Source: a virus
Length of the DNA: 64,000 bases
Direction: 5' to 3' (one strand)
Virus record (IMG/VR): IMGVR_UViG_3300044956_001213
Location: 1-64,000 of that record
A program made the translations under genes and the position numbers. The notes below the pieces were generated by a model. That model did not search any database, was not told where the DNA came from, and saw only the letters and a program-made list of their open reading frames with translations. This document shows, piece after piece, positions 38,475-46,577 of the stretch. Numbering within the stretch: the stretch's first letter is position 1; each line of letters starts with the position of its first letter.

Positions 38475-39392
38475 ATGAACGGCACCAGAACGCTAGTCGA
38501 AATGGGAGAACATTATGAGAAAACAGTTATTGAAGAAAAGAAGTCTGCTTTTCCTAATAAAGATACGTTTAAAGCTGTTACGGATAAAGTGCCTGTGGAA
38601 GCTAAGGCAGATAAAAATGCATTTGTTCCTAAAAATTCTGGCCCTGAAAATGCTGATGGTTTTAAGAAGAATATTATAGATCCTAAGACATCTACTAATA
38701 AAAAAAACTTCTATGAGCCTAAAAAATACTCGCAAAACTATGAAAAAACAGAAGCAGAAACAATAAATAATTTTATGAATAAATCTATTTTTGACAAACT
38801 GTATGAGGATGTAATGTCCGATCAGTTGGAAGGCGATACCCAAGACGCAGAGGCTCTTGGTCTTCCTTCTGATGATACCGGTTCTGAAGATACCGGTGAA
38901 GAAGTAAGCTTTACGCTACCTCGTGAAGCTGCTCAAAAGCTTCATGATGCTCTAGCTGCTGCTCTCGGTGGTGAAGAAGAGAAAGCAGATGAAGAGAGTG
39001 ATCTAGATGTTGGTGATGATGAAGCTAACGAAGAAAAAGACAAGAACGAGAAGGAAAAAGCTTCTGATGAAGACGCGGAAGAGAACGCTGAAGACGAAGA
39101 AAGCGAAGGTGTTGCTAAAGAAGCTACAGAGCTTAAGGAACTTCCCGATTCAGCCGGTCAATCTCTACAAAAGAAAGACAATAAAGTTGGCGACGTTACA
39201 AAGAGTTTGGTAGCCCATGGTGCTGGTGATGGCAAAGTCACTGACAAAGTTGGTAACGATGGTGAAAAAGGTCATGCTCTAGTAGGTGCAGGTGTTAAAG
39301 GTGGCGCTCCTACATCTCCCAAGGGTAAGGCAAATGTAGTTGTTAATGCAAAGACCTCTAAGGTAGGTGCTTACCTAGCTGGATTAAAATAA
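38475..39392 (+). CDS. Acidic late protein, probable head or scaffold-type protein
   Basis: A 305-residue protein of unknown function, with three parts: a Lys/Asn-rich N-terminal 100 residues, a helix SIFDKLYEDVM near 104-114, and a strongly acidic stretch from about 115 to 215 made mainly of Glu and Asp. A Gly/Lys-rich tail follows. Short L-x-E sites of the prohead protease type occur near 7-9 and 109-111. The codons are less AT-rich than those of most neighbours, suggesting high expression. It has its own late promoter and the strongest terminator in the window, so it is probably a single-gene transcript. A scaffold or internal head protein would fit. Confidence 0.7.
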   Translation: MNGTRTLVEMGEHYEKTVIEEKKSAFPNKDTFKAVTDKVPVEAKADKNAFVPKNSGPENADGFKKNIIDPKTSTNKKNFYEPKKYSQNYEKTEAETINNFMNKSIFDKLYEDVMSDQLEGDTQDAEALGLPSDDTGSEDTGEEVSFTLPREAAQKLHDALAAALGGEEEKADEESDLDVGDDEANEEKDKNEKEKASDEDAEENAEDEESEGVAKEATELKELPDSAGQSLQKKDNKVGDVTKSLVAHGAGDGKVTDKVGNDGEKGHALVGAGVKGGAPTSPKGKANVVVNAKTSKVGAYLAGLK

Positions 39393-39422
39393 ATTAGCGC
39401 TAGTCAAAAATAGTAAAAATTA

Positions 39423-39445
39423 GGGCCTAATAGGCCCTTTTTTTT
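39423..39445 (+). terminator. Rho-independent terminator
   Basis: A perfect GGGCC/GGCCC hairpin (extendable by TA pairs) is followed by eight T. It lies 30 bases after the stop at 39392 and just before the late box of 39460. Confidence 0.92.
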
Positions 39446-39447
39446 GC

Positions 39448-39454
39448 TTAAATA
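39448..39454 (+). promoter_or_regulatory. Late promoter box TTAAATA
   Basis: Ends 5 bases before the GTG at 39460, directly behind the terminator. Confidence 0.6.
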
Positions 39455-39459
39455 CTATT

Positions 39460-39780
39460 GTGAACACTTTTAAAGACCATTGGAGAAAATTCAATAAAAA
39501 AGGCGATTTTGTTAGTAAACGCCATGAAGGTCTAGGTACAACAATCGCCTCACAAAGTAGATTTGTACCAAAGTCACATAGATCAATACATAAAAATCAA
39601 AAGGTAGTTGGCTTGTTAAGAAAAACCAGTGGTAAAACAATTCTTAACAGCGCTGAAATAAAGCAAATAGAAGATGAGTTTAACATTAAGTATACTAGTA
39701 CCACGCCTAAGAAACTTGGAAATACAGGTATATCGCTAAGGTTTGATCCAGTAATACAAAAGCCTGTATTGGAGAAATAA
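39460..39780 (+). CDS. Small basic late protein
   Basis: A 106-residue, strongly basic protein starting at GTG 39460. The start is supported by a late box 5 bases upstream. No domain is recognised. It is rich in Lys, Arg, Ser and Gly, with no membrane segment. It is joined to the neck-type gene (the next ATG follows its stop directly), so it is probably a head or neck component made with it. Confidence 0.65.
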   Translation: MNTFKDHWRKFNKKGDFVSKRHEGLGTTIASQSRFVPKSHRSIHKNQKVVGLLRKTSGKTILNSAEIKQIEDEFNIKYTSTTPKKLGNTGISLRFDPVIQKPVLEK

Positions 39781-40506
39781 ATGTATACATCCTACTACAC
39801 CGGCAATAAAGATCCAAAAGTGTATCCGTTTTTATTTGAAAATAACGTCTGCTTTAGGTATACAAATAAAGAAAATAATCAATGTGAGCGAAATATGGTA
39901 TCAAATTGGTGGAGAGAGCAAATTAACCTTTATGGTCAGAAAGTAGGTTATATAGTTAATAGCACATCTACTTTAAGCGCAGATATGCTTTATGGAGAGC
40001 AACCAACTCAAAAGTATGAAGAGCCGCAAAATATAATAATAGCTATTAATTTAAATGAAAACGCTTTAATGCTTAGTAAATTTGGAATGGTTTCTGATGA
40101 TGAGGTAACTGCTTTTATTCATATAAGTTCATTTTATGCAACGTTTGGTCGAGATACGGAGCCTAAATCAGGCGATTTATTTCAGCTAATAGAATATGGA
40201 AGTGACCGACCTGGTAGTAGAAATGGTAACATTTATGAAATTACACAGAGATTAGATCAAGATATAGCTCAAATAAATCCGCTAGCAGGCCATTACGTTT
40301 GGTTAATAAAAGCTAAGAGATTTGAATATTCGTTCGAACCGGGGGTAAATCAAGAAGCTCAGAATAATCAAATTTTTGAAGATACAAAATACGCATTTGC
40401 ATCTGGTGCAAATAAGCCTTACGACTATAATGTAAGTGAGGCCAGTAAAAAAGTTTTTGATTATACTAAAACCGATTATAGTGATGTGTATGGTGGGTAT
40501 AATTAA
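39781..40506 (+). CDS. Neck protein, gp14-like
   Basis: A 241-residue protein with the pattern of T4-type neck protein gp14: an early aromatic-rich block, an acidic DMLYGEQPTQKYEEP segment, MLSKFGMVSDDEVTAFI near 98-114, PKSGDLFQL near 128-136, and HYVWLIKAKRFEYSFE near 168-183. The order GDL, then YEI, then a final E-Y strand is that of gp14 homologues, which sit between the head and tail. Its ATG follows the previous stop directly. A GGAG lies 6 bases before it and may be a weak ribosome binding site. The stop overlaps the convergent gene 40503-40775 by four bases. Confidence 0.6.
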   Translation: MYTSYYTGNKDPKVYPFLFENNVCFRYTNKENNQCERNMVSNWWREQINLYGQKVGYIVNSTSTLSADMLYGEQPTQKYEEPQNIIIAINLNENALMLSKFGMVSDDEVTAFIHISSFYATFGRDTEPKSGDLFQLIEYGSDRPGSRNGNIYEITQRLDQDIAQINPLAGHYVWLIKAKRFEYSFEPGVNQEAQNNQIFEDTKYAFASGANKPYDYNVSEASKKVFDYTKTDYSDVYGGYN

Positions 40507-40775
40507 TCACTTATTGTATCAATAATATTGTCCTCTACTTTTTCGTAATTTGGAAGCTTTTCATTTTTAAATTTGGAGATAAACAAATCTGCTTCTCTAC
40601 ACGATTTAAATTCTACTTGAATTTTTTCTTTTAAAGAATTTAAAAAAGTATATAGAACTTTATTATCTTTTTTAGAAATAGATATAAGTGAAAACGTTAA
40701 CCCGGGTCTAAATCGCTTATCACCAGTTAAAATTTTTTGAGCTACTGTAAAGCTGGTTCCGGCGATGTAATGCAT
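40503..40775 (-). CDS. Small unknown protein
   Basis: A 90-residue protein with no recognised domain. It is soluble and Lys/Phe-rich, starting MHYIAGTSFTVAQKIL. It is the last gene of a run of overlapping minus-strand genes from 41886. Its start overlaps the preceding gene's end by 34 bases. Its 3' end overlaps the neck gene on the other strand. Confidence 0.6.
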   Translation of the reverse strand: MHYIAGTSFTVAQKILTGDKRFRPGLTFSLISISKKDNKVLYTFLNSLKEKIQVEFKSCREADLFISKFKNEKLPNYEKVEDNIIDTISD

Positions 40776-41056
40776 TTTGTTTTCTTAATTTTAAAATTAA
40801 CACCTTCGTTAGATACTACTTCATTTATCATTGAATCAAATCTTTCTACAATATATTTTTGAAAAGCTAGCGGCTTAACCCAATCTATGTCTTTATTACG
40901 TAAGTCTACTTTAAACAGTATTGCCTTGCGAGAAATAATGTCTAAAGCTTCAATAAGACAGAGCCATCTTGTATATTCTTCAGGCTTTAATTTTATTTTA
41001 CCTTTAGAAGTTTCAATTACTATATTCTTTCTTAAGGAGTCCGATTGCATATCCAA
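40742..41056 (-). CDS. Small unknown protein
   Basis: A 104-residue, mostly helical protein with no known motif, including KLKPEEYTRWLCLIEALDII near 22-41. It overlaps the upstream gene by 44 bases and the downstream one by 34, so all three are probably translated from one transcript. An in-frame ATG two codons on is an alternative start. Confidence 0.6.
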   Translation of the reverse strand: MDMQSDSLRKNIVIETSKGKIKLKPEEYTRWLCLIEALDIISRKAILFKVDLRNKDIDWVKPLAFQKYIVERFDSMINEVVSNEGVNFKIKKTKCITSPEPALQ

Positions 41057-41465
41057 GAATTATTAAGGTAATATTATTAGCGTCAAGCAAATTTTTATTA
41101 ATATTTAAATTTGTTAAAATATTATAATGAGATTCAAAATTTTGTCTTAAAGTATTAATAATATTTTTTATCTCAAAGGAGATAGTGTCTTTATAATTAG
41201 AATTAATATCGCTATCAGCTATAGCCTTGCAAACCGCTTCAGAAAGTAAACTTATAAGATTTTTAATAATATTTTTTGACGACGTAATATCATGCTTAGA
41301 AAACATAACACCTAAGTCAAATGAAGCTAGCTCCTTTGAGTTACAAGCTCTACGAATTACAGTAATAATGTCTTCTAAGGGGATGGGTGAAGATGTAGCT
41401 ATTGACATTAACGGGTCAGGTGGTACCGTTGTAATTAGCTTTTCTATGCTTTCAGATATTTGCAT
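41013..41465 (-). CDS. Helical unknown protein
   Basis: A 150-residue helical protein with a C-terminal hydrophobic stretch (ITLIILGYAIGLL) that could be a membrane or packing helix. No domain is recognised. It overlaps the zinc-ribbon membrane gene 41452-41886 by 14 bases. It is part of the early-type operon whose promoter is at 41893-41920. Confidence 0.6.
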   Translation of the reverse strand: MQISESIEKLITTVPPDPLMSIATSSPIPLEDIITVIRRACNSKELASFDLGVMFSKHDITSSKNIIKNLISLLSEAVCKAIADSDINSNYKDTISFEIKNIINTLRQNFESHYNILTNLNINKNLLDANNITLIILGYAIGLLKKEYSN

Positions 41466-41886
41466 TGATTAAGCCTTTTGCAAGTACAGTTTCAATATGC
41501 TGTAAGCTAGAATCTGCGGGTTCTGTTACTATCGCGGTTTCAGAACTAATATACACACCTATATTTTTCTTACACTCTGTACATTTATAATAGTTAGATG
41601 TATTTAATTTAATGGGAACAAACTCTTTAATTTGCTTGTGACAAGGGCATATGACTTCCAAGCCTTGAAAAGAGAGTTGTCTTAGTTTTTCTATTTCTAG
41701 TTTTTTATTTTTAAAAGAAGCAACTATATCTAGGATAGATGAGAATCCATAAAAAACAGCATATTGAAAAATAGTTCCTACTAAAAACCCAACTACTAAA
41801 TTAATAGAAAAATAATTTAAAAATATTGCAATAATAGTGGAAACAGTAAATAAAAATAAAAGCTGTAATGCTAACTTTTTAAACAT
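41452..41886 (-). CDS. Membrane protein with a cytoplasmic zinc ribbon
   Basis: A 144-residue protein with two membrane segments (about 5-23 and 28-50), then a charged helix, then a CPC...CTEC set of cysteines at 80, 82, 102 and 105 that probably binds zinc. The tail is acidic. I do not know the family. The start at 41886 is supported by TATAAT exactly 6 bases upstream with a TTGATA -35 box. It heads a four-gene operon of overlapping small genes. Early expression and membrane location would suit a host-modifying or replication-anchoring protein. Confidence 0.65.
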   Translation of the reverse strand: MFKKLALQLLFLFTVSTIIAIFLNYFSINLVVGFLVGTIFQYAVFYGFSSILDIVASFKNKKLEIEKLRQLSFQGLEVICPCHKQIKEFVPIKLNTSNYYKCTECKKNIGVYISSETAIVTEPADSSLQHIETVLAKGLINANI

Positions 41887-41892
41887 TTAATT

Positions 41893-41920
41893 ATTATATA
41901 ATATTATTACTTTTTATCAA
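41893..41920 (-). promoter_or_regulatory. Sigma70-like promoter TTGATA-N16-TATAAT
   Basis: The -10 box is 41893-41898, 6 bases before the ATG at 41886. The -35 box is 41915-41920, inside the end of the upstream late gene. Confidence 0.7.
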
Positions 41921-42296
41921 CTTTTTTGTCAACAGGCACTCTGGTGTCAGCAAATATAGATTTTAATTCATTAATAATTTTAGTTAACTTTTCAATTATA
42001 TTTAGTACTTGAAGTTTTGCGGCTTTATTTTCTTGCACTACTGGATTCTTCAATGCCTGCATAAATAGCATTTTTGAATTGCATGCATTAATGTATAGAT
42101 CACCAAGCTGCTGTATTACTCCATTGATAGGGTAGGGTAATACTTTGTCCGCTTGTGCATTATTAGGAAATTGATCTACAGTTTTATCAAATAAATCTTT
42201 TAATGTAACTTGTTGTGTTGCAAGCTCTCTAGAGGCTATACCTGAAACCCATTTATTATAATTCATAATCTCTTCAAATAAAAGCTTTGATTTCAC
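41907..42296 (-). CDS. Unknown late protein with targeting-like N-terminus
   Basis: A 129-residue protein starting at GTG 42296, with a late box 5 bases upstream. It opens MKSKLLFEEIMNY, similar to the capsid-targeting peptides of T4 internal proteins, and is otherwise helical with a Lys-rich tail. No family is recognised. It is divergent from the late gene 42330-42731, and the two late boxes lie back to back within 33 bases. Confidence 0.65.
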   Translation of the reverse strand: MKSKLLFEEIMNYNKWVSGIASRELATQQVTLKDLFDKTVDQFPNNAQADKVLPYPINGVIQQLGDLYINACNSKMLFMQALKNPVVQENKAAKLQVLNIIEKLTKIINELKSIFADTRVPVDKKVDKK

Positions 42297-42301
42297 AAGA
42301 T

Positions 42302-42308
42302 TATTTAT
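42302..42308 (-). promoter_or_regulatory. Late promoter box ATAAATA
   Basis: Ends 5 bases before the GTG at 42296. Confidence 0.7.
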
Positions 42309-42317
42309 TCAAATAAA

Positions 42318-42324
42318 ATAAATA
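42318..42324 (+). promoter_or_regulatory. Late promoter box ATAAATA
   Basis: Ends 5 bases before the ATG at 42330. It is back to back with the minus-strand late box at 42302-42308. Confidence 0.7.
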
Positions 42325-42329
42325 TTTTT

Positions 42330-42731
42330 ATGAAGTTTTTCGAACATAAGTTTAATACGTTGTTGGAAGCAGATTTAGAATCGCCAGATCAAAAACCAGC
42401 TACAGATAAAGAAGCTATGGCACAGGCTCTTGATACGGCTAAGCCAGAGGATTTTAACGTTAGGGGTGGTAGAGAGCAAGTACAGGATCACAAAAAAAAT
42501 GAACAAATTCAAAAATTAAATGTTTGGATAAGTCGTATAGATGAATTTATAAATTTTTTGAATAGCACAGATGCTAGTAGTATGCAAGTTCAATTACACA
42601 CTGCAGCATGCGATTCGATTTTTGAAGACATAGCAAGAAGTGAAAAAAAGAAGATAGCAAGGTTAGCCGCAGAACTTAGCTCATTAAGCGAATCATTAAA
42701 AGGCTATTTAATTTCAGCTAACGACAGATAA
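42330..42731 (+). CDS. Unknown late protein with capsid-targeting-like N-terminus
   Basis: A 133-residue, charged, helical protein starting MKFFEHKFNTLLEADLE. This fits the form of T4 capsid-targeting peptides, with LLE|A at 11-14 as a possible prohead protease site. The C-terminal half is a coiled-coil-like pair of helices (FEDIARSEKKKIARLAAEL). It is a lone plus-strand gene with its own late promoter. Its stop overlaps the convergent primase gene by 14 bases. An internal head protein is likely on these grounds. Confidence 0.7.
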   Translation: MKFFEHKFNTLLEADLESPDQKPATDKEAMAQALDTAKPEDFNVRGGREQVQDHKKNEQIQKLNVWISRIDEFINFLNSTDASSMQVQLHTAACDSIFEDIARSEKKKIARLAAELSSLSESLKGYLISANDR

Positions 42732-43752
42732 CAGAAGACAATAAATTAGCTTTTAAACCTTGATGAGAATTTTCTATAAAAAATCCCGGATCAATATTGT
42801 CGAAATTTTTATCTATACAATATTCATTAACATCTTTATAAGATTTTCCTAAGTCTTCGGGCCATATAAAAACCCTTTCACCACTATCAATTAATTTTTT
42901 TGTTTTAGTTTTACTAGCTTTATCTTGCCATTGACTATCTAGTACCCATATTTTTTTATAAAAAGGAAATAAAGATAATTGTTTTTGCTGGAGTGCCGAA
43001 AACGTGTTATGGCTATTTTCTTGAATTCCTGCGACGGCTATGCCGTTTTTAACAAAAAATGCATCAATAGGTCCTTCAAAAATAAATATGTAATCGAGTT
43101 CTTCGGATATTTTATTTATATTATACAAAGACTTTTCACCGTTTATCTTGCTTAGATATTTGGGATAAAGTTTTGCATCTTTATCATAAATTAACCTGGT
43201 TTGATAAAAAATAACTTCATTATTTTCATTATAAAATGGTATTATTATTCTGTTTTTATGAACTTTATCATTTAGAGATACAAATAACGCATCAGGTCTA
43301 TTAATGGCAGTATCAAGTCTACGCTTTTTAACTAGCGATACTGCATCCCTAATCACTGTATTGTTGTTAAAATATTTTATTTGATTGCTATCAAATATGT
43401 TAATGCAGTCAGCGGGGAGCCGATGAGGTGTTTTCGGAATAAAAATATCGCTATCAGAAATAAGACTGTTGAGCGGTAATATATCAAATTCTTTAGATTC
43501 ATTTAATATTTCATTAAATCTAAGACCAGTTACTTCCGTTATCCATTTAATGGGATCACTATACCATCCGCAATTATGACAACATATAGCATTGTCATCT
43601 ACTATATAAACGCATCTTCTTTTCTTACCCCAAGATTTGCCCTCGCGACATATTGGGCAGCCAGCAATATACGTATTACTATTTTTTTTAAATTGAGGAT
43701 ATCCCGCGTGTTGATAGAATTTTTGTAAAAAATATTCAAACGGTATTAGCAC
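42718..43752 (-). CDS. 61: DNA primase gp61-like
   Basis: A 344-residue DnaG-type primase that makes RNA primers at the fork together with helicase gp41. The N-terminal zinc finger has CPIC at 32-35 and CHNC at 58-61. The Toprim core has FEGPIDAF near 226 and LDSQW near 270. The GTG start at 43752 is supported by TATAAT exactly 6 bases upstream. The partner helicase lies at 49033-50361. Confidence 0.9.
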   Translation of the reverse strand: MLIPFEYFLQKFYQHAGYPQFKKNSNTYIAGCPICREGKSWGKKRRCVYIVDDNAICCHNCGWYSDPIKWITEVTGLRFNEILNESKEFDILPLNSLISDSDIFIPKTPHRLPADCINIFDSNQIKYFNNNTVIRDAVSLVKKRRLDTAINRPDALFVSLNDKVHKNRIIIPFYNENNEVIFYQTRLIYDKDAKLYPKYLSKINGEKSLYNINKISEELDYIFIFEGPIDAFFVKNGIAVAGIQENSHNTFSALQQKQLSLFPFYKKIWVLDSQWQDKASKTKTKKLIDSGERVFIWPEDLGKSYKDVNEYCIDKNFDNIDPGFFIENSHQGLKANLLSSVICR

Positions 43753-43758
43753 ATTACA

Positions 43759-43786
43759 ATTATAGTCAAAAATCTATAAAAAACAA
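43759..43786 (-). promoter_or_regulatory. Sigma70-like promoter TTGTTT-N16-TATAAT
   Basis: The -10 box is 43759-43764, 6 bases before the GTG of the primase gene at 43752. The -35 box is 43781-43786. Confidence 0.7.
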
Positions 43787-43789
43787 GGA

Positions 43790-43981
43790 TTATTTATTCT
43801 CTTTGTCTTTTACGATGTCTTTTACTGATACTGTTCCTTTTCTAATAAAAGTACCGCTAGCTGGATCAATATATTCTGCTTCTACAATCTCTTTACCTTC
43901 GCGTATTTGCGTGCGAAGTCTCGGTTTAACTAGCTGCCCGCTAATAGGTGAAACAATAGGCTTAGGGGTAATAAAGTCCAT
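43790..43981 (-). CDS. Small late protein
   Basis: A 63-residue soluble protein with no recognised domain. It begins MDFITPKPIVSPISGQLVKP and ends with a Lys-rich tail, with a middle AEYIDPASGTFIRKG that looks like a beta hairpin. It has a late promoter 5 bases before its ATG, unlike the early genes on both sides. A small virion component is likely. Confidence 0.65.
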   Translation of the reverse strand: MDFITPKPIVSPISGQLVKPRLRTQIREGKEIVEAEYIDPASGTFIRKGTVSVKDIVKDKENK

Positions 43982-43986
43982 AAAGC

Positions 43987-43993
43987 TATTTAT
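43987..43993 (-). promoter_or_regulatory. Late promoter box ATAAATA
   Basis: Ends 5 bases before the ATG at 43981. Confidence 0.7.
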
Positions 43994-44004
43994 GCTAATG
44001 ATAT

Positions 44005-44274
44005 CTAATTTAAAGATGTGTTTTTATTGTATTGCGCTCTACACACATCGTATACATTTAAAGGCATTTTATCTGCAATATCAATAATTCTTTCGGTTAA
44101 CCCAAACTCAAATTTCTTTATAGGTACTTCCCTTATTTTCATTTCAGGTAAAGATAGAAAGTAATACGTTTTTTCCTTAGTTTCCATATAAACGAACAGT
44201 TCTCCTAAATAAACACCCCTAGTAATCGCATAAACATACTTTTTCTTTGGGTGTTTTATAAAATTAAAAATCAT
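44005..44274 (-). CDS. Small unknown protein coupled to the reductase gene
   Basis: An 89-residue protein. The ATG at 44274 is chosen because it overlaps the upstream stop as ATGA. An in-frame TTG five codons earlier would also work but lies deeper in the neighbour. The sequence (KYVYAITRGVYLGELFVYM, then KTYYFLSLPEMKIREVP) suggests a small beta barrel. I do not know its function. Translational coupling ties it to the reductase 44271-45110. Confidence 0.65.
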   Translation of the reverse strand: MIFNFIKHPKKKYVYAITRGVYLGELFVYMETKEKTYYFLSLPEMKIREVPIKKFEFGLTERIIDIADKMPLNVYDVCRAQYNKNTSLN

Positions 44275-45110
44275 AATACTTTTATACAATCTTCTACAGA
44301 TTTAAAAGATCCTGGTAATTCTAGGCCCATAGTTTTAATTTTATTGGTAGATAAAACACAATTAGATCTACCTGCAATAATATTTAAATCTGAAATATCT
44401 ACAAAATTCCAATTAGGATTGACTTTGTTGTGTTTCTTGAAAATATCAACAACCTCTTTTGCATCCATAGGCCCGGGGTTGACAACATTAAAAATACCTG
44501 GTGAATAAAATTCTGTAATAAATTTTTCTGTAAAAAGACAGAGATCATATACATTAGTAAAGCTGTTTTTAAAACTAATTAGATTGTCATATTTTAAAAT
44601 TTTATAAAGATAATTTTTATTTTCTTTAGTATTAGTAAAAGGCATTCTTATTCTAAAAATAGCAGAATGGTTTTTATTAAAAATAGTTTCAAACGCATGT
44701 TTACATTTAGAATAAAAACTTGACACGTTGCTGTAAAGTCCAAAATTGGGAATATCGATTTCTGAATATTCTGTATCATAACCTGAGTAAATACACCCGC
44801 TGGAAATATGAACACATTTAATATTGTAGTCGCTACATACTTTATCAATAGTATTAGGAGCCACAACATTATAAAGCCAGCACAAGTCTTTGTTAAGCTC
44901 GCAAGCATCAACGTTTGGTACCCCGGTATAGCCTGAGCAATTTATAACAACATAAAAGTTATTATCTCTAATAAATTTTGCGAGTTTATAGTCACTTTTA
45001 TAATCAATTATATCTTGACTGGCAAAAAATACATTGTGATTTTTGTCGTTTAAAAAATTGTTTAGGTGGGTTCCAATAAAGCCGCGACCTAGTATTAAAA
45101 TTTTATTCAC
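44271..45110 (-). CDS. NAD(P)-dependent sugar-nucleotide reductase/epimerase (RmlD-like)
   Basis: A 279-residue extended short-chain dehydrogenase. The nucleotide-binding motif is GRGFIG at 8-13, a catalytic Ser pair is in VHISSGCIYSG, and YSKCK near 133 gives the catalytic Tyr and Lys. The overall size and the RmlD-type layout fit dTDP-4-dehydrorhamnose reductases and relatives acting on nucleotide sugars. The start is GTG at 45110. It lies among replication genes, not in the tail-side glycan island, so its product may supply a sugar for a different use, such as DNA or early surface modification. Confidence 0.8.
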   Translation of the reverse strand: MNKILILGRGFIGTHLNNFLNDKNHNVFFASQDIIDYKSDYKLAKFIRDNNFYVVINCSGYTGVPNVDACELNKDLCWLYNVVAPNTIDKVCSDYNIKCVHISSGCIYSGYDTEYSEIDIPNFGLYSNVSSFYSKCKHAFETIFNKNHSAIFRIRMPFTNTKENKNYLYKILKYDNLISFKNSFTNVYDLCLFTEKFITEFYSPGIFNVVNPGPMDAKEVVDIFKKHNKVNPNWNFVDISDLNIIAGRSNCVLSTNKIKTMGLELPGSFKSVEDCIKVL

Positions 45111-45133
45111 TAATTATTTTAAGATAAAAAAAA

Positions 45134-45460
45134 TCAGTCTCCAGGCAAATCTTTTTCCCTGTTGTTATACATAAACTTATTAAGTAAAGCCCCCAATGAA
45201 TCAGCTTCTTGTTGATTATGAGCGGAAATCACAGTTACCGGTTCGCCGCTAAAATTGTAACCTATCAAAATAAAACAGCTTAAAAATTCTAAAATCTCAC
45301 TACTAAGAGCATCTAGATCAATTTTATTTGACGCTCTTTCGTTTATCTTGTCATTAATATAAGACTTTAAAGCTTTATGAGTAAGCTCTTTGATATCCTT
45401 ATTTGCATTAGGATCAAATTTTTGCTTTTTGCTATCATCAGATGACTTGTTTTTCATCAT
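45134..45460 (-). CDS. Unknown small protein
   Basis: A 108-residue protein with a Lys/Asp-rich disordered N-terminus, a helical middle (DLDALSSEILEFLSCFILIGY) and an acidic tail. No domain is recognised. Two adjacent ATG codons (45460, 45457) could start it. It overlaps the preceding gene by 23 bases and is probably read with the gp45 operon. Confidence 0.6.
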   Translation of the reverse strand: MMKNKSSDDSKKQKFDPNANKDIKELTHKALKSYINDKINERASNKIDLDALSSEILEFLSCFILIGYNFSGEPVTVISAHNQQEADSLGALLNKFMYNNREKDLPGD

Positions 45461-45812
45461 AGTTATTTAATCCTTTTGACAAGTATCTATTGCGGCCATG
45501 GTAATCTATATTATTTGAAACACCATGTCTAATCAAATAATCAATAATGACTTCTATACTGTCTGTTTTAATATAGAAATTTTTAGGTATTCTTCTGCCA
45601 CCATCATTAAATTCAAACAAAACTTCGTTTATATTTTCTTTATTTAAATAACAAGTAATTAAAACAGAAGATTCGCTAGGATTGACCATTACAGTCCACT
45701 GTCTGGGATCTTGCTTAGAATATACATTAAAAATTTTAATTACAATAAACCCATTATCGCGTAGCCTCTTTATAAAATAACTAGGTGTGCGTACTTTATT
45801 TTTGCTGCTCAT
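45438..45812 (-). CDS. Conserved-looking unknown protein downstream of the clamp gene
   Basis: A 124-residue protein beginning RTPSYFIKRLRDNGFIVIKIFN, followed by DPRQWTVMVNPSESSVLITCY and FEFNDGGRRIPKNFYIKT. The compact alternating pattern suggests a small alpha/beta domain. Its length equals T4 RegA and its position near gp45 is similar, but I see no sequence match to RegA. Its ATG overlaps the stop of the gp45 gene by one base, so the two are translated together. Confidence 0.6.
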   Translation of the reverse strand: MSSKNKVRTPSYFIKRLRDNGFIVIKIFNVYSKQDPRQWTVMVNPSESSVLITCYLNKENINEVLFEFNDGGRRIPKNFYIKTDSIEVIIDYLIRHGVSNNIDYHGRNRYLSKGLNNYDEKQVI

Positions 45813-46543
45813 TAATTTGCTAAAGCAGATATAATAAATTTAAACTTTGCAATATCAAAGGTTAAATCAAATGTAACTACTCCTAATTTTGTTATTATTT
45901 GAGAATTTATTTCATTAAATCTCATAGAAGAAATTATTCTAAATACTTCAAAATTCAAGGGTACCGGGACAGCAAACTGTGTTCCTTCATAGCTTGAAGA
46001 TATATTAATACCATAAGAATCAACATTAGGGCGCATTTTATCAGTAAGTTCACCATATACAATATTGTCCTTTACCGAAAGATAAACTTTGTTCGTCTCA
46101 GTAGTAATAGAACTCCCTTTAATTAATCCTAATAATGAGTTATATGTGAATGAAAATTTACCGTCAAATTCAAAAGCTTTTAGCTTATCGATATTAAGCT
46201 TTGGCGATGAAATAATATTATCATCGAACAAATAATATTTAAATCTTACGTTAGATGATTTATAGCCTATAAAATTCGAAGATATGTCGAGCTCTATAGA
46301 TTTTTCCTCTATGCAAGAAATGACTCTACAAAGCTTTTTTAAGTCAGGAATATTAAGTGTTTTAAAAGATATATTTTCCGACTCTATATATTCTGAAAAA
46401 ACAATAACTGTATTATCAGAAGTTGATACTAAAGAAGTAATTTTTTCTTTATCGATTTTTACTACTGCGCTATCTGAAATTTTGCTTAATGGTATTAAAA
46501 AATTATTTAAAAATTTCTCTCTGTCAGCTATCTTGAGCATCAT
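45812..46543 (-). CDS. 45: Sliding clamp gp45-like
   Basis: A 243-residue trimeric clamp subunit, close to T4 gp45 (228). It has the doubled PCNA-type layout, with KIADREKFLNNFLIPLSKISDSAV at the N-terminus and VTFDLTFDIAKFKFIISALAN at the end. It tethers DNA polymerase, and in T4 it also activates late promoters bound by gp55 with gp33. The ATG at 46543 is supported by a TTGAAA-N16-TATTAT promoter with 6 bases between the -10 box and the start. A second ATG follows at once (46540). Confidence 0.88.
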   Translation of the reverse strand: MMLKIADREKFLNNFLIPLSKISDSAVVKIDKEKITSLVSTSDNTVIVFSEYIESENISFKTLNIPDLKKLCRVISCIEEKSIELDISSNFIGYKSSNVRFKYYLFDDNIISSPKLNIDKLKAFEFDGKFSFTYNSLLGLIKGSSITTETNKVYLSVKDNIVYGELTDKMRPNVDSYGINISSSYEGTQFAVPVPLNFEVFRIISSMRFNEINSQIITKLGVVTFDLTFDIAKFKFIISALAN

Positions 46544-46549
46544 TTAATA

Positions 46550-46577
46550 ATAATAACATACATATATACTATTTCAA
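46550..46577 (-). promoter_or_regulatory. Sigma70-like promoter TTGAAA-N16-TATTAT
   Basis: The -10 box 46550-46555 ends 6 bases before the ATG of the gp45 gene at 46543. The -35 box 46572-46577 overlaps the end of the upstream gene. Confidence 0.6.

Noticed and set aside
45438-45812. RegA translational repressor
   Set aside because: Length and position near gp45 fit, but no sequence similarity to T4 RegA could be seen.
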